This document shows, piece after piece, positions 25,711 to 34,140 of a stretch of 64,000 nucleotides of DNA; positions within the stretch are counted from its first letter, which is position 1; every line of letters starts with the position of its first letter. A model generated the notes under the pieces. The model was not told where the DNA came from, did not search any database, and saw nothing but the letters and a program-made list of their open reading frames with translations. The translations under genes were made by a program, and so were the position numbers. The DNA is from an uncultured Acidobacteriia bacterium (GTDB taxonomy: Bacteria > Acidobacteriota > Terriglobia > Bryobacterales > Bryobacteraceae). The stretch lies in NCBI GenBank assembly GCA_903925975.1, contig CAIYHG010000181.1, positions 37,571-101,570 of the forward strand, in the 5' to 3' direction.

Positions 25711-26481
25711 ATGGCAGAGAAGCCCTTACCGCCGCCGTTCGACCGGTTTCCCGACCGGCCTTTTTCTTTCCATCCCGCGATCGTGGGCATCGAGCACAAC
25801 GAGTGGCAGGTTCGGGAAGCGTCGTGGTCCGAGGTCCTGATTCAGAACAAGGCGACCGGGGACGAACTCTGGATTCCGCGCCAATACGTGGGAGAGCCTT
25901 CGCGCATTGAAGACCCCGTCATCATCGTGGGGCTAAACCGCGAACTGGAGTACAAGGGCGGAATGCTGGTCCCGTTCAAGAGCCGCGTGCTGAACATGCC
26001 GCGGGGCGGGATGGAGTCTGGCGGTTCGGACGGACCCGGAGCGGCCCCTCCCAGATTGGGCGGACGGCTGGCTACGGCCGATAAGCGCGTGCTGGGGCTG
26101 GTCGGGGTCGCCATAGCGTTGTTCGTCGGGGTGTACGTGATTGTGGTGGCGGGCAACCGCATTGGGGACATTCGCGGCCAGCGCATCATCCTGACTACGG
26201 CCGATCAGAGCTATCAGAACCTGACGGGCCGCGACGACCGGTTCGGCGTGGTCAGCAAACTCGGAAACCCGGGCTACGACCGCTTCAAGGAAGTCGGCGG
26301 CATTCAGTACGAGGCGCTATCGTATCCGTCCCGCAAGTACACCGTCCTCATGATGGGCGAGAACGCGAAATCCGCGATGTACATCGGAACCGTCGATGAC
26401 GCATGGAAGCCGCTGCACTCGATTGCGATGAAGCAGGGCGGCACCACCGAAGACCTGCTGCGCGCCATCCAGCGCTTCTAA
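25711..26481 (+). CDS. single-pass membrane protein of unknown function
   Basis: A 256-residue protein. Residues 1-95 are a soluble domain (FHPAIVGIEHNEWQVREASW, DELWIPRQYVGE), followed by a Gly/Pro linker, one membrane helix at about 127-147, and a 105-residue outer domain (RIILTTADQSYQNLTG, KYTVLMMGENAKSAMYIG). I do not recognise the family. No ribosome site is visible before the ATG, so the mRNA could be leaderless or the start could be off. It is followed after about 30 bases by cstA. Confidence 0.75.
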   Translation: MAEKPLPPPFDRFPDRPFSFHPAIVGIEHNEWQVREASWSEVLIQNKATGDELWIPRQYVGEPSRIEDPVIIVGLNRELEYKGGMLVPFKSRVLNMPRGGMESGGSDGPGAAPPRLGGRLATADKRVLGLVGVAIALFVGVYVIVVAGNRIGDIRGQRIILTTADQSYQNLTGRDDRFGVVSKLGNPGYDRFKEVGGIQYEALSYPSRKYTVLMMGENAKSAMYIGTVDDAWKPLHSIAMKQGGTTEDLLRAIQRF

Positions 26482-26510
26482 CTTCGCCCCCGCGCATTTA
26501 GATAGACTGG

Positions 26511-28577
26511 TTGGGCGTGAAAGTCCTGCGTACTCTCTTCTGGATCGCCATGGCAGCGGGCGCGGCTGTCTGCCTGGGCGGCGTGGCCCTCTACCGGGGC
26601 GAACACATCAACAGCATGTGGCTGGTTCTGGCGGCCGCCTGCACCTACGCCACCGGCTACAGATTCTACGCAAAATTCATCGCGGCGAAAGTGATGGCGC
26701 TCGATGGCAAGCGCGCCACTCCCGCCGAGCGCCTGCGCAACGGCCACGATTTCGAACCGACCAACAAGTGGATACTGTTCGGGCATCACTTCGCGGCCAT
26801 CGCCGGCCCGGGGCCGCTGGTGGGGCCGGTGCTGGCGGCGCAATTCGGATACCTGCCGGGAACGCTGTGGATCATTGTCGGGGCCGTGCTGGGCGGCGCC
26901 GTGCAGGACTTCACGATTCTGTTCGCCTCCATGCGGCGTGACGGGAAGTCGCTCGGCCAGATGGCCCGCGAGGAGATCGGCAAGGTCGGCGGGTTCACGG
27001 CGCTGGTCACGGTAATGCTGATCATGGTGATCCTGCTGGCGGTGATCGGGCTGGTTGTAGTCAACGCGCTCAAAGGCAGCCCGTGGGGGACCTTCACGAT
27101 CGCGGCCACCATGCCGATCGCCGTGTTCATGGGGCTCTACTTGCGCTACTGGCGGCCGGGCAAGGTGCTCGAGTGCTCCGCGCTCGGGTTCGCCCTGGTG
27201 GTGCTGGCCATTGTGGGCGGGCGCTCCGTGGCGCAATCGCCTTCGCTTGCGCCCGTCTTCACGCTGAGCGCCATGGCGCTGGCGGTGGCTGTGATTCTGT
27301 ACGGATTCCTGGCCAGCGCCCTTCCGGTGTGGCTGCTTCTGGCCCCGCGCGATTACCTGAGCACGTTCGTGAAACTGGGCGTGGTGCTGATGCTGGGAGT
27401 GGGGATCTTCCTGGTGCGGCCGGAGCTGCAGTTGCCGCCCTTCACGCGTTTCGTGGACGGCACCGGCCCGATATTCGCCGGCAAGATATTTCCCTTCTGT
27501 TTTATCACCATCGCCTGCGGCGCGATTTCCGGCTTCCATTCGCTGATCTCCTCTGGCACCACGCCGAAGATGATCGCCAGGGAAGGCCACGCGCGGCCCA
27601 TCGGGTATGGCTCGATGCTGCTTGAAAGTTTCGTGGCGCTGATGGCCATGGTGGCCGCCTGCTCGCTCCAGCCGGGCGTGTACTTCGCTGTGAACTCTCC
27701 GGCCGGCGTGGTGGGCGCCACGCCTTCGGCGGCAGTAGCGACCATATCTTCCTGGGGCTTCCCCGTTGCCGAAGCGGACATGACGAGCCTGGCCAAGGAC
27801 GTGGGCGAGGGCACGCTGTTCTATCGCACCGGCGGCGCTCCTTCCCTGGCGTTGGGGATGGCCCACATCTTCGCTTCCGGCGGCGGAGGTCGGGCGCTGA
27901 TCGGTTTCTGGTATCACTTCGCCATCATGTTCGAGGCGCTGTTCATCCTGACCGTGATCGACGCGGGTACGCGTGTGGGCCGCTTCATGCTCCAGGACCT
28001 GATGGGGCACGTCTGGAAGCCTCTGGGGCGCACAAGTTGGATGCCCGGCGTCATCGGATCGAGCGGCGTCATCGTGCTGGCCTGGGGCTACTTCCTGATT
28101 CAGGGCGTGCGCGACCCGCTGGGCGGCATCAACTCCCTCTGGCCGCTATTCGGCATCTCGAACCAACTGCTGGCGGCTATCGCCCTGTGCGTGGCCACCA
28201 CCGTGCTTCTCAAGATGCACCGGCTTAAGTACGTCTGGATCACGTGCGCGCCGCTGGCGTGGCTGATCACGGTGACCTTTACCGCGGCATGGCAGAAGAT
28301 ATTTTCACCGTTGCCGGCGATCGGTTTTCTGGCGCAGGCGAACGCCCTCGAAGCCGCGCTGGCGGCGGGAAAGGCGGCCGGAAGCGCGGCCGCGACGCGC
28401 ACGCTCATCTTCAACGCGCGGCTGGACGCCGTGGTCTGCGGCATACTCCTATTGATGGTGGCTACCGTGCTGATCGACTCCATCCGGGTGTGGGCCGGAA
28501 TCCTGAGCGGCTCCATCGATAGCCGGGTGCGCGAGACCCCGTTCGTGCTTTCGAGCCTGAGCCTGGAGGACCTGTGA
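26511..28577 (+). CDS. cstA: CstA-family carbon starvation carrier (peptide/pyruvate type)
   Basis: A 688-residue polytopic membrane protein of the CstA family, with about 16 hydrophobic segments. The family signature is [21 protein letters not shown] followed by [17 protein letters not shown] near residues 80-120. Later family segments are [33 protein letters not shown] and [17 protein letters not shown]. Relatives take up peptides or pyruvate. The frame starts with TTG at 26511. GTG at 26517 is an equally good start, since neither has a strong ribosome site. A 58-codon partner gene overlaps its stop codon. Confidence 0.95.
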   Translation: MGVKVLRTLFWIAMAAGAAVCLGGVALYRGEHINSMWLVLAAACTYATGYRFYAKFIAAKVMALDGKRATPAERLRNGHDFEPTNKWILFGHHFAAIAGPGPLVGPVLAAQFGYLPGTLWIIVGAVLGGAVQDFTILFASMRRDGKSLGQMAREEIGKVGGFTALVTVMLIMVILLAVIGLVVVNALKGSPWGTFTIAATMPIAVFMGLYLRYWRPGKVLECSALGFALVVLAIVGGRSVAQSPSLAPVFTLSAMALAVAVILYGFLASALPVWLLLAPRDYLSTFVKLGVVLMLGVGIFLVRPELQLPPFTRFVDGTGPIFAGKIFPFCFITIACGAISGFHSLISSGTTPKMIAREGHARPIGYGSMLLESFVALMAMVAACSLQPGVYFAVNSPAGVVGATPSAAVATISSWGFPVAEADMTSLAKDVGEGTLFYRTGGAPSLALGMAHIFASGGGGRALIGFWYHFAIMFEALFILTVIDAGTRVGRFMLQDLMGHVWKPLGRTSWMPGVIGSSGVIVLAWGYFLIQGVRDPLGGINSLWPLFGISNQLLAAIALCVATTVLLKMHRLKYVWITCAPLAWLITVTFTAAWQKIFSPLPAIGFLAQANALEAALAAGKAAGSAAATRTLIFNARLDAVVCGILLLMVATVLIDSIRVWAGILSGSIDSRVRETPFVLSSLSLEDL

Positions 28578-28750
28578 GCCTGGCCCGGCGATTCGGCGGA
28601 TTCCTGATGGCCCTTCTCAGGGAACTGGCGGACGAGAACGCCTACCGCAGGGAACTGCGGCTCCACGGACGCGCCGCTTCGGGCGAGGAGTGGAGGCGCT
28701 TCACCGAGGAACAGTACCGCCGGCGTTTCACGCGCCCGAAGTGCTGCTGA
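28574..28750 (+). CDS. CstA-associated small protein (YbdD/YjiX-like, PF04328)
   Basis: A 58-residue protein beginning with GTG in a GTGA overlap with the cstA stop, so it is translationally coupled. It reads [20 protein letters not shown] at the start, then [15 protein letters not shown], and ends in Lys-Cys-Cys-stop. Its size, the position right behind cstA, the xxEExxRFxxEQYxxRF-like segment and the Cys-Cys ending fit the YbdD/YjiX family of CstA partners, some members of which are selenoproteins. Here both positions are TGC cysteine codons followed by TGA. Five bases after that TGA begins a strong hairpin. Confidence 0.85.
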   Translation: MSLARRFGGFLMALLRELADENAYRRELRLHGRAASGEEWRRFTEEQYRRRFTRPKCC

Positions 28751-28754
28751 AATA

Positions 28755-28795
28755 TATCTGAGAATTTGCCGCCGGCTGGCGGACAACCTCAGATA
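28755..28795 (+). other. two-part hairpin directly after the CstA-partner stop codon
   Basis: TATCTGAG (28755-28762) pairs perfectly with CTCAGATA (28788-28795). Inside, TTGCCGCC (28766-28773) pairs with GGCGGACAA (28778-28786) leaving one bulged A and a GGCT loop. There is no T-run, so it is not a classical terminator. It ends five bases before the next ATG and would mask that gene's ribosome site. Confidence 0.6.
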
Positions 28796-28800
28796 GGCAA

Positions 28801-29274
28801 ATGCACGGACGCGCGATCAATAACTGGCTGTTGGCGTTGGGGGCGCTGGCGCTTCTCCATACCCCCGCGGCGGGGCAGACCAGCTTCAAAGCTCAGCTCG
28901 CGGGCGGCACGCTGACGGGCATCGGCGCGAAATCGGACGTGCGGCTGGACGTGAGCGGCGCCGACGATCTCGTGCTGGCGGGCGCGAAGTCGGAGTTGCG
29001 CGTCCCCTACCGCAAGGTCAACTCGATCGAATACGGGCAAACCGTCAGCCGCCGCTATGCGGCCGCCATCCTGGTCTCGCCGCTGTTGCTGTTGAGCAAG
29101 TCCCGGAAGCATTTCATCACTCTGGGATTCGTGGACGCGGACGACCGGCAACAGGCACTGGTAGTTCGTGTGGACAAAGGCGACATACGCCCCGCGCTCG
29201 CCGCACTGGCGGCGCGCACCGGGCGGCGCGTGGAGTACCAGGACGCCGAGGCCCGCAAGGCCGGCCAGGATTGA
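28801..29274 (+). CDS. exported protein of unknown function
   Basis: A 157-residue protein with a signal peptide (1-25, ending AAGQ). The mature part is beta-rich at first (GTLTGIGAKSDVRLDVSG, SELRVPYRKVNSIEYGQ). A short hydrophobic stretch, AAAILVSPLLLLSKSRKHF, follows, then KGDIRPALAALAARTGRR and VEYQ. The last segment resembles a bacterial PH-like domain found in acidobacterial exported proteins. That similarity is from memory, not a search. The start lies right behind the 28755-28795 hairpin. Confidence 0.7.
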   Translation: MHGRAINNWLLALGALALLHTPAAGQTSFKAQLAGGTLTGIGAKSDVRLDVSGADDLVLAGAKSELRVPYRKVNSIEYGQTVSRRYAAAILVSPLLLLSKSRKHFITLGFVDADDRQQALVVRVDKGDIRPALAALAARTGRRVEYQDAEARKAGQD

Positions 29275-29296
29275 GTGCTGATGGGGAGGATGCGCC

Positions 29297-29896
29297 ATGG
29301 AACGTAGACCGTTGCGGGCTGTTTGCCTGCTGCTTGCCGCAGGGTTCTCCGCCGCCTGGGCCGGCGACATCGCCCCTGCCGACAACCCGGCGGAGGTGGA
29401 ACAGGCCGGCCTGCGGCAACTCCTGAAGATCCGCCGGATCTACGTGGACCGCCTGACCGGCGGAGAAACCGCCGCCCGAATGCGGGACATTCTGATCAGC
29501 GCCCTCGCAGGCGCGAAACTGTTCATCCTCACCGAGAACGAAGACCGCGCCGACGTCATCCTCCGCGGCGCGGCGGAAGACCTGGTCTTCACGAATTCCT
29601 ACTCCTCGTCCGATAGCCTCAATGTCCGCACCAGCGCGGGCGCCACCAAAACCAGCACCTCACGCGGGCAGTATGGGGGCGTGACCGTTGGCGAGAATGA
29701 AAGCGACCATTCGACCGAGCGGCGCCACGAAGCCGTTGCCGCCGTCCGGTTGGTCAACCGCGACGGGGATGTGATTTGGTCCACTACTCAGGAAAGCGAA
29801 GGCGCCAAATTCCGGGGCGCGAGCGCCGATGTTGCGGAAAAAATCACCGGCCGGTTGAAAGAAGACTACGAAAAAGCCAGAAATCTCCCTCAATAG
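29297..29896 (+). CDS. exported protein of unknown function
   Basis: A 199-residue protein with a signal peptide (1-22, ending AWAG). The mature part contains KIRRIYVDRLTGGETAARM, LISALAGAKLFILTENEDRA and AAVRLVNRDGDVIWSTTQES. This pattern (named locus, ageing value, V-x-L-V-x-x-x-G-x-x-x-W-x-x-x-Q) is common to acidobacterial periplasmic proteins with a CsgG/LpoB-like fold. It follows the 28801 gene by 22 bases with GGGAGG before the ATG, so they are probably one transcript. Confidence 0.7.
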   Translation: MERRPLRAVCLLLAAGFSAAWAGDIAPADNPAEVEQAGLRQLLKIRRIYVDRLTGGETAARMRDILISALAGAKLFILTENEDRADVILRGAAEDLVFTNSYSSSDSLNVRTSAGATKTSTSRGQYGGVTVGENESDHSTERRHEAVAAVRLVNRDGDVIWSTTQESEGAKFRGASADVAEKITGRLKEDYEKARNLPQ

Positions 29897-29968
29897 GGTA
29901 ACTGTTACACCACCGTACGCCGCTTGACGCGCTCCCAAAACAAAGGGTAGGCTTCAAATATGGCAAAA

Positions 29969-29988
29969 ACCGCCCAACGGGGGGCGGT
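29969..29988 (+). other. hairpin in the adk leader
   Basis: ACCGCCC (29969-29975) and GGGCGGT (29982-29988) pair perfectly around a 6-base loop, about 37 bases before the adk start. No T-run follows. It could be a weak terminator for the upstream gene or part of the adk leader. Confidence 0.4.
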
Positions 29989-30024
29989 GTCTAGGGTATT
30001 GTCCTGAGGAGGAGGTTCCAGTTT

Positions 30025-30720
30025 TTGATCGCTCTAATGTTCGGCCCGCCGGGATCCGGCAAGGGCACCCAAGCGGAATATCTCTCGCATAAGTACCAGG
30101 TGCCCGCGATTTCGACGGGGGACATCTTCCGTGCTGAGTGCGCCGCCGAAACGGAAATAGGCAAGAGGGTAACCGCCATCATGAAGTCCGGTGGGTTTGT
30201 CACGGATGATCTCACCAACGCCGTGGTGGCAAACCGGATTGCCCAGCCCGATTGCGCCGGCGGGTTTCTGTTGGATGGCTATCCCAGAACCGTACCCCAG
30301 GCGCAATTTCTCTCGACCCTGTTCAACGAAAGAGGGCTGCCCCTCCCGATTGTGATTCACCTGGATGTTCCGGACGACGCTCTGGTGGCGCGGCTTTCGG
30401 CGCGGCGCCAGTGTCCGCGGTGCAGGCGCATTTACAACCTGCGCTCGCGGCCGCCTATCTTCCGGGGGCTCTGCGATAGGGACGGCTTCGGCCTCATCAT
30501 GCGTCAGGACGATCAGGTGGAAGTCATTCTGGAGCGCCTGAAAACCTACAATGAGCTGACCAACCCGGTGCTGTCGTGGTTCGGTCCCAAATGCACCAAG
30601 AAGGGCCTCAGGGGCTGCGTCTACAAGGTGGACGGCACCCAGAGCCCGGAGGACGTCAGGGACGCTATCGAGGCCATTCTGGACAAACTGGAGCAGCAGC
30701 ACAGCTCCGCCCCGGCCTGA
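30025..30720 (+). CDS. adk: adenylate kinase, zinc-type LID
   Basis: A 231-residue adenylate kinase that interconverts AMP, ADP and ATP. The P-loop is GPPGSGKGT at residues 8-16, followed by AISTGDIFRAE (AMP site) and DGYPRTVPQA. The LID domain has C130-x2-C133 and C150-x2-D153, a Cys3-Asp zinc site as in Gram-positive enzymes. The start is a rare TTG at 30025, preceded by AGGAGG at 30008-30013. The nearest ATG at 30037 would remove the first beta strand. TTG may hold expression down. Confidence 0.95.
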   Translation: MIALMFGPPGSGKGTQAEYLSHKYQVPAISTGDIFRAECAAETEIGKRVTAIMKSGGFVTDDLTNAVVANRIAQPDCAGGFLLDGYPRTVPQAQFLSTLFNERGLPLPIVIHLDVPDDALVARLSARRQCPRCRRIYNLRSRPPIFRGLCDRDGFGLIMRQDDQVEVILERLKTYNELTNPVLSWFGPKCTKKGLRGCVYKVDGTQSPEDVRDAIEAILDKLEQQHSSAPA

Positions 30721-30735
30721 CGCCTGCGCCTACGC

Positions 30736-31560
30736 CTACGCCTTTTGGACCCTCCGCAGGGTGTACATGTCGGGGCGTAGGCTTTCCTTCTCGAAACGCT
30801 TCCAATCGTCGCCGGTATACAACAGTTTGCCGCTGATGTGATTGGAGCGTTCGGAGGCGAGAAACAGCGCGAGTTGAATCTGCTTATCGGGCTGCACGCC
30901 GCCGGTGATGCGCACTGCTTCGGCGTCCTCGATCTCTTTCCGCCCAGCGCGCTCTTCGCCCGCCGTGAGAATCTCGTCCGTCATGTGCGTATAGGCGCCG
31001 CCGGGTTCCATCGCGTTGACCTGCACGTTGTGGTCGCGCACCTCATCCGCAACGCATTCGACGAAACGGATTAGCGCGGCCTTCGATGCCGCGTAGGCGG
31101 AGAAGTTGGGGCGGGACTGGGCGGCTCCCGGCCCGGAGATCGCAATCACCTTGCCCGACCGCCGCTCGATCATGCCCGGCAGGGCGGCGCGGCAGCAATT
31201 CGCCACGCCTACGAGGTTGGTCTCGAAGGTTTCCAGCCAGGCCTTGGGCTTGCTGGAGAGTAACGGGCCGATGGGGCCCTGAACGCCGGCTGCGCAGATC
31301 AGAACGTCGATCGGGCCAAAAGTCGATCGGATGCGCTCCACGGCTACGGCCACCTGATCGAAATCCCGCACGTCCGCGCGCAACCGCAGGGCGCTGCCGC
31401 CGGCTTGTTCGATCTCGAGCTTGGCCAGGTCGAGTTCGGCTTTGCTGCGGGCCAGTAGGCCGACTCGCGCGCCTGCCTGGGCGAACCCCAGCGCGAGACG
31501 CTTGCCAATGCCCCGGCCGGCTCCGGTAATGAGGACGCACTGCTCGCGAACAGGGATCAT
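30736..31560 (-). CDS. short-chain dehydrogenase/reductase
   Basis: A 274-residue classical SDR with a TGAGRGIG cofactor loop, an ICAAG strand-4 element, and a catalytic S-x12-Y-x3-K set (AISGPGAAQ then YAASK). The substrate is unknown. The frame is open 118 codons upstream, but the Rossmann strand begins only at MIPVREQCVLITGAG, so I place the start at 31560, where the ribosome site is weak. Its end converges on adk across a short CGCCTA tandem repeat. Confidence 0.88.
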   Translation of the reverse strand: MIPVREQCVLITGAGRGIGKRLALGFAQAGARVGLLARSKAELDLAKLEIEQAGGSALRLRADVRDFDQVAVAVERIRSTFGPIDVLICAAGVQGPIGPLLSSKPKAWLETFETNLVGVANCCRAALPGMIERRSGKVIAISGPGAAQSRPNFSAYAASKAALIRFVECVADEVRDHNVQVNAMEPGGAYTHMTDEILTAGEERAGRKEIEDAEAVRITGGVQPDKQIQLALFLASERSNHISGKLLYTGDDWKRFEKESLRPDMYTLRRVQKA

Positions 31561-31805
31561 GCGAGCCGGCGCAGCCGGGGCCTTCCGGGAAAGGACGGAT
31601 CTGGGCTCGCCTGGATTTCTGGGTTGGGACGGATTCGCGTACTCACAACAGCGATTGTAATCCGCTTCGGGCGCCGTGGAGAGGGCCGCGGAGCGCCCGC
31701 GCCCAAAATTACGACGCAAAGCTCCGCCTTCCGCGTTATGGGGGACTCTATTTCGGGCCGGAAATCGTTCCGGCCCGGATCTCGTTTTCCGAGCGGTTAG
31801 CCCGG

Positions 31806-32228
31806 CTAGTTGCGAGGCTGTTGGGGAGCTGCGGGGGCTGCTCCGCCTGGGGCCGCTCCGCCTGGAGCCGGCGCCGGAGCCGCCGATGCCGGTTCTTGTT
31901 CGCCGCGGTGGCACGTGAAGCAGGTCACCCGATCAGCCTTTCCGGGGAAGTGCGTGTTGACGTCGCGGGTCATCGCGATCATGTCGCGGGCAACAACCTT
32001 GGGTTTGAGTTCGTCGCTTGAGCGATCCTGAACGTGGCAAAAATCGCAACGCACGCCCAAGCCGGCGGTGTATGTCCGCATGGCTGGGCCGACTTCTTCC
32101 GGCTTCAAGATCTTCAGATTCTTGGGTGGCTCCGCTGCTCTCCCCCCACGGCCTCCCTGAGGCGCCGCTCCCTGGGGCGGCTGCGCGCAGAGCGGAAGCG
32201 CTAGCAACAACATGTAAGCAAATCGCAT
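31806..32228 (-). CDS. exported dihaem cytochrome c, reaction-centre cytochrome type
   Basis: A 140-residue protein with a signal peptide (1-16, ending LCAQ) and two haem-binding C-x2-C-H sites, CDFCH and CFTCH. The framing TYTAGLGVRCDFCHVQDR and MIAMTRDVNTHFPG is that of the photosynthetic-reaction-centre cytochrome c family (PF02276), which acidobacteria use in non-photosynthetic electron transport. The N-terminal linker is Gly/Arg-rich and the last 25 residues are Pro/Ala/Gly-rich. The frame continues upstream, but only this ATG is followed by a signal peptide. Confidence 0.9.
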   Translation of the reverse strand: MRFAYMLLLALPLCAQPPQGAAPQGGRGGRAAEPPKNLKILKPEEVGPAMRTYTAGLGVRCDFCHVQDRSSDELKPKVVARDMIAMTRDVNTHFPGKADRVTCFTCHRGEQEPASAAPAPAPGGAAPGGAAPAAPQQPRN

Positions 32229-32539
32229 TGAGATATCATACACAGGCTGGGGCGGGGCCGGGGCGTGGAGAACGGAAATTAATCTTCTTCGCGGCGGCGG
32301 GGGAAGCCGGAGCGCCCGAAAAAATGGCCGCCAGTTCCTCGCAACTGAGCGTGCCGGGGGCTCTGCCGGCGCCCAGAGCGCGGAATCCACGTGCGGTTCC
32401 GAATTCACGGTAGTGGGCCCGTTCAGAAATGGAATGCAGGCGACTCCGCGCTCATCGGCGAGGCGCCTGTTTTCACGGCTTTCCTGGAATCGAAGGTGCG
32501 TCAGGCGGCAAGCTTGCGGGGGTCCGCCGGCTTGCTCGG
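32229..32539. other. intergenic region, possible decayed coding sequence
   Basis: No gene is supported. On the minus strand one frame stays open for 69 codons (stop at 32236-32238) with codon use like real genes and text such as TLSCEELAAIFSGAP. It has no start codon and is bounded by a stop. It may be a remnant of a lost gene. Confidence 0.3.
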
Positions 32540-32950
32540 TTAGGCTTCCTGGTACTCGTCTTCGTAATCGCCCAGAGCGATGCGGGCGGCGATAGCTTCC
32601 TGGCAGGCCACGCAATAGCGCGCCCATGGCACCGCGTCCAGCCGCTTCGGCGAAATCGGCTCCTCGCACTCCATGCAGGTGCCGTAGGCGCCCGTCTGAA
32701 TGCGGTGCAGCGCGTCGGCAATCTCGCGCAGCAGCTTCATATCAATGGTGTTGCGGTTCAGGAAAATCCATTCCTCGTGGTGCTGCTGGCTCAGGTCGCC
32801 TTCATCGGAGGGAACATCCAGCCGGGCCACTACTTGAGCGGCTTTTTGCGCGGACATGCTGCGGCGGACCTCGTCGGCCTTCTTTTCGAGGATCTTGCGG
32901 TACGCCGCAAACTTGGGTCGGGGGCCGGTTTTTGTGGTTTTCGTAATCAT
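32540..32950 (-). CDS. dksA: DksA/TraR-family zinc-finger protein
   Basis: A 136-residue DksA-like regulator, which binds the RNA polymerase secondary channel and, with ppGpp in known members, adjusts rRNA and stress transcription. It has a coiled-coil N-terminal half (KILEKKADEVRRSMSAQKAA) and a C4 zinc finger, CMEC and CVAC, with GTCMECEEPISPKRLDAVPW between them. The coiled-coil tip carries DVPSDEGD with acidic residues near the position of the DksA DxxDxA motif, though not an exact copy. Confidence 0.9.
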   Translation of the reverse strand: MITKTTKTGPRPKFAAYRKILEKKADEVRRSMSAQKAAQVVARLDVPSDEGDLSQQHHEEWIFLNRNTIDMKLLREIADALHRIQTGAYGTCMECEEPISPKRLDAVPWARYCVACQEAIAARIALGDYEDEYQEA

Positions 32951-33165
32951 TTCAATTCAACACAGACAGGCGTAACACAGACCGACGCGAGCCCTACCCG
33001 AAAGGTTGCATGGGATTCCTACAGGCGTACGCGACGGATTCGAAAGTATAGCGAAGTGCGGGGAAAGAAGTCAAACCGAAATATCCGGTTTGCAGCGGCT
33101 TTCATCTACCCTTCCGGCAGTTCGCGGATCGAGGGCCTTCATCCGCTACGGGGCCGCCTTTGACC

Positions 33166-34140
33166 TTATTTCGCTTTCTCGATGGCGGCGATCAGTTCGG
33201 GTACTATTTCGAACAAATCCCCCACGATTCCGTAATCCGCCACCTCGAAAATTGGGGCGTTCGGATCCTTGTTGATGGCCACGATGGTGCGCGATCCCTT
33301 CATGCCCACCAAGTGCTGAATCGCGCCCGAGATGCCCACGGCGACGTACAGCTTGGGCGCGACCGTCTGTCCGGAACTGCCGACTTGCCGCTCCATCGGA
33401 AGCCAGCCGGCGTCGCAAATCGGCCGCGAGGCGGCAAGTTCGGCGCCGAGAGCGGCGGCCAGATTCCGAGCCACGGGAATATTTTCGGCTTCCTGGATGC
33501 CGCGGCCGACGGATACGATCGCCGTCGCGGCGCCCAAATCCACCGTGCGCTGCGATTGGCGGAAGTGTTCGAGCGGCTTGGCGCGAAGCTCGGAAGCGGA
33601 GAGTTGCGGCGAAAACGTCTCCACGGGCGCGGCCCCTTCCTCGACCAAGTCGGAGCGGTAGGCGCCCGCCTGGAGCGAGGCGAAAGACGGAGGGCCGGCC
33701 GCGAAGCGGACGTCCGCGTTGAGCTTGCCCTGAAAGAGCTGCCGCACAAAAACGGGGGCGCCGCCTTCGATGCGGTGGCCCACCACGTCGGTCACCGCCA
33801 CACGGCCCAGCGACGCGGCCAGCTTTGGGAGGAAATCGCGTACCTGGTAGGTATGCGGGCACAGAACGAGGTCGGGCTTCGTGAAGGCGACAAATTGCTT
33901 GAATGCGGCGGCGTAACCATCCGCCGTATATTCGCCCAGAAGTTCGTGCTCGATCGCGTAGGCCTTCTCGATGCGCTTCGACGCAAGGTCTTGCGCCATG
34001 GCCGCAATGCCCCAACCGGGCGTGGCCGCGATCACGGACGTGCCGAGTTCCCTGGCCAACTGCTGGGCGGCGGCCAGGGTTTCGAAAGACATGCGGTTCC
34101 ACTGCCCGTCGCGCTGTTCGAGGATCGCGAGGATGCTCAT
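33166..34140 (-). CDS. etfA: electron transfer flavoprotein, alpha subunit
   Basis: A 324-residue ETF alpha subunit, which binds FAD and carries electrons from acyl-CoA and other dehydrogenases to the quinone pool. The C-terminal FAD domain has VGSSGQTVAPKLYVAVGISG and IQHLVGMKGSRTIVAINKD, the family signature. Its start overlaps the end of etfB by four bases. The gene order acpP-fabF-etfB-etfA on one strand suggests a fatty-acid and electron-transfer cluster. Confidence 0.95.
   Translation of the reverse strand: MSILAILEQRDGQWNRMSFETLAAAQQLARELGTSVIAATPGWGIAAMAQDLASKRIEKAYAIEHELLGEYTADGYAAAFKQFVAFTKPDLVLCPHTYQVRDFLPKLAASLGRVAVTDVVGHRIEGGAPVFVRQLFQGKLNADVRFAAGPPSFASLQAGAYRSDLVEEGAAPVETFSPQLSASELRAKPLEHFRQSQRTVDLGAATAIVSVGRGIQEAENIPVARNLAAALGAELAASRPICDAGWLPMERQVGSSGQTVAPKLYVAVGISGAIQHLVGMKGSRTIVAINKDPNAPIFEVADYGIVGDLFEIVPELIAAIEKAK

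Noticed and set aside
26478..28010. 510-codon open frame opposite cstA
   Set aside because: The translation is a low-complexity mix of His, Arg, Gln and Gly, typical of the antisense of a GC-rich membrane protein.
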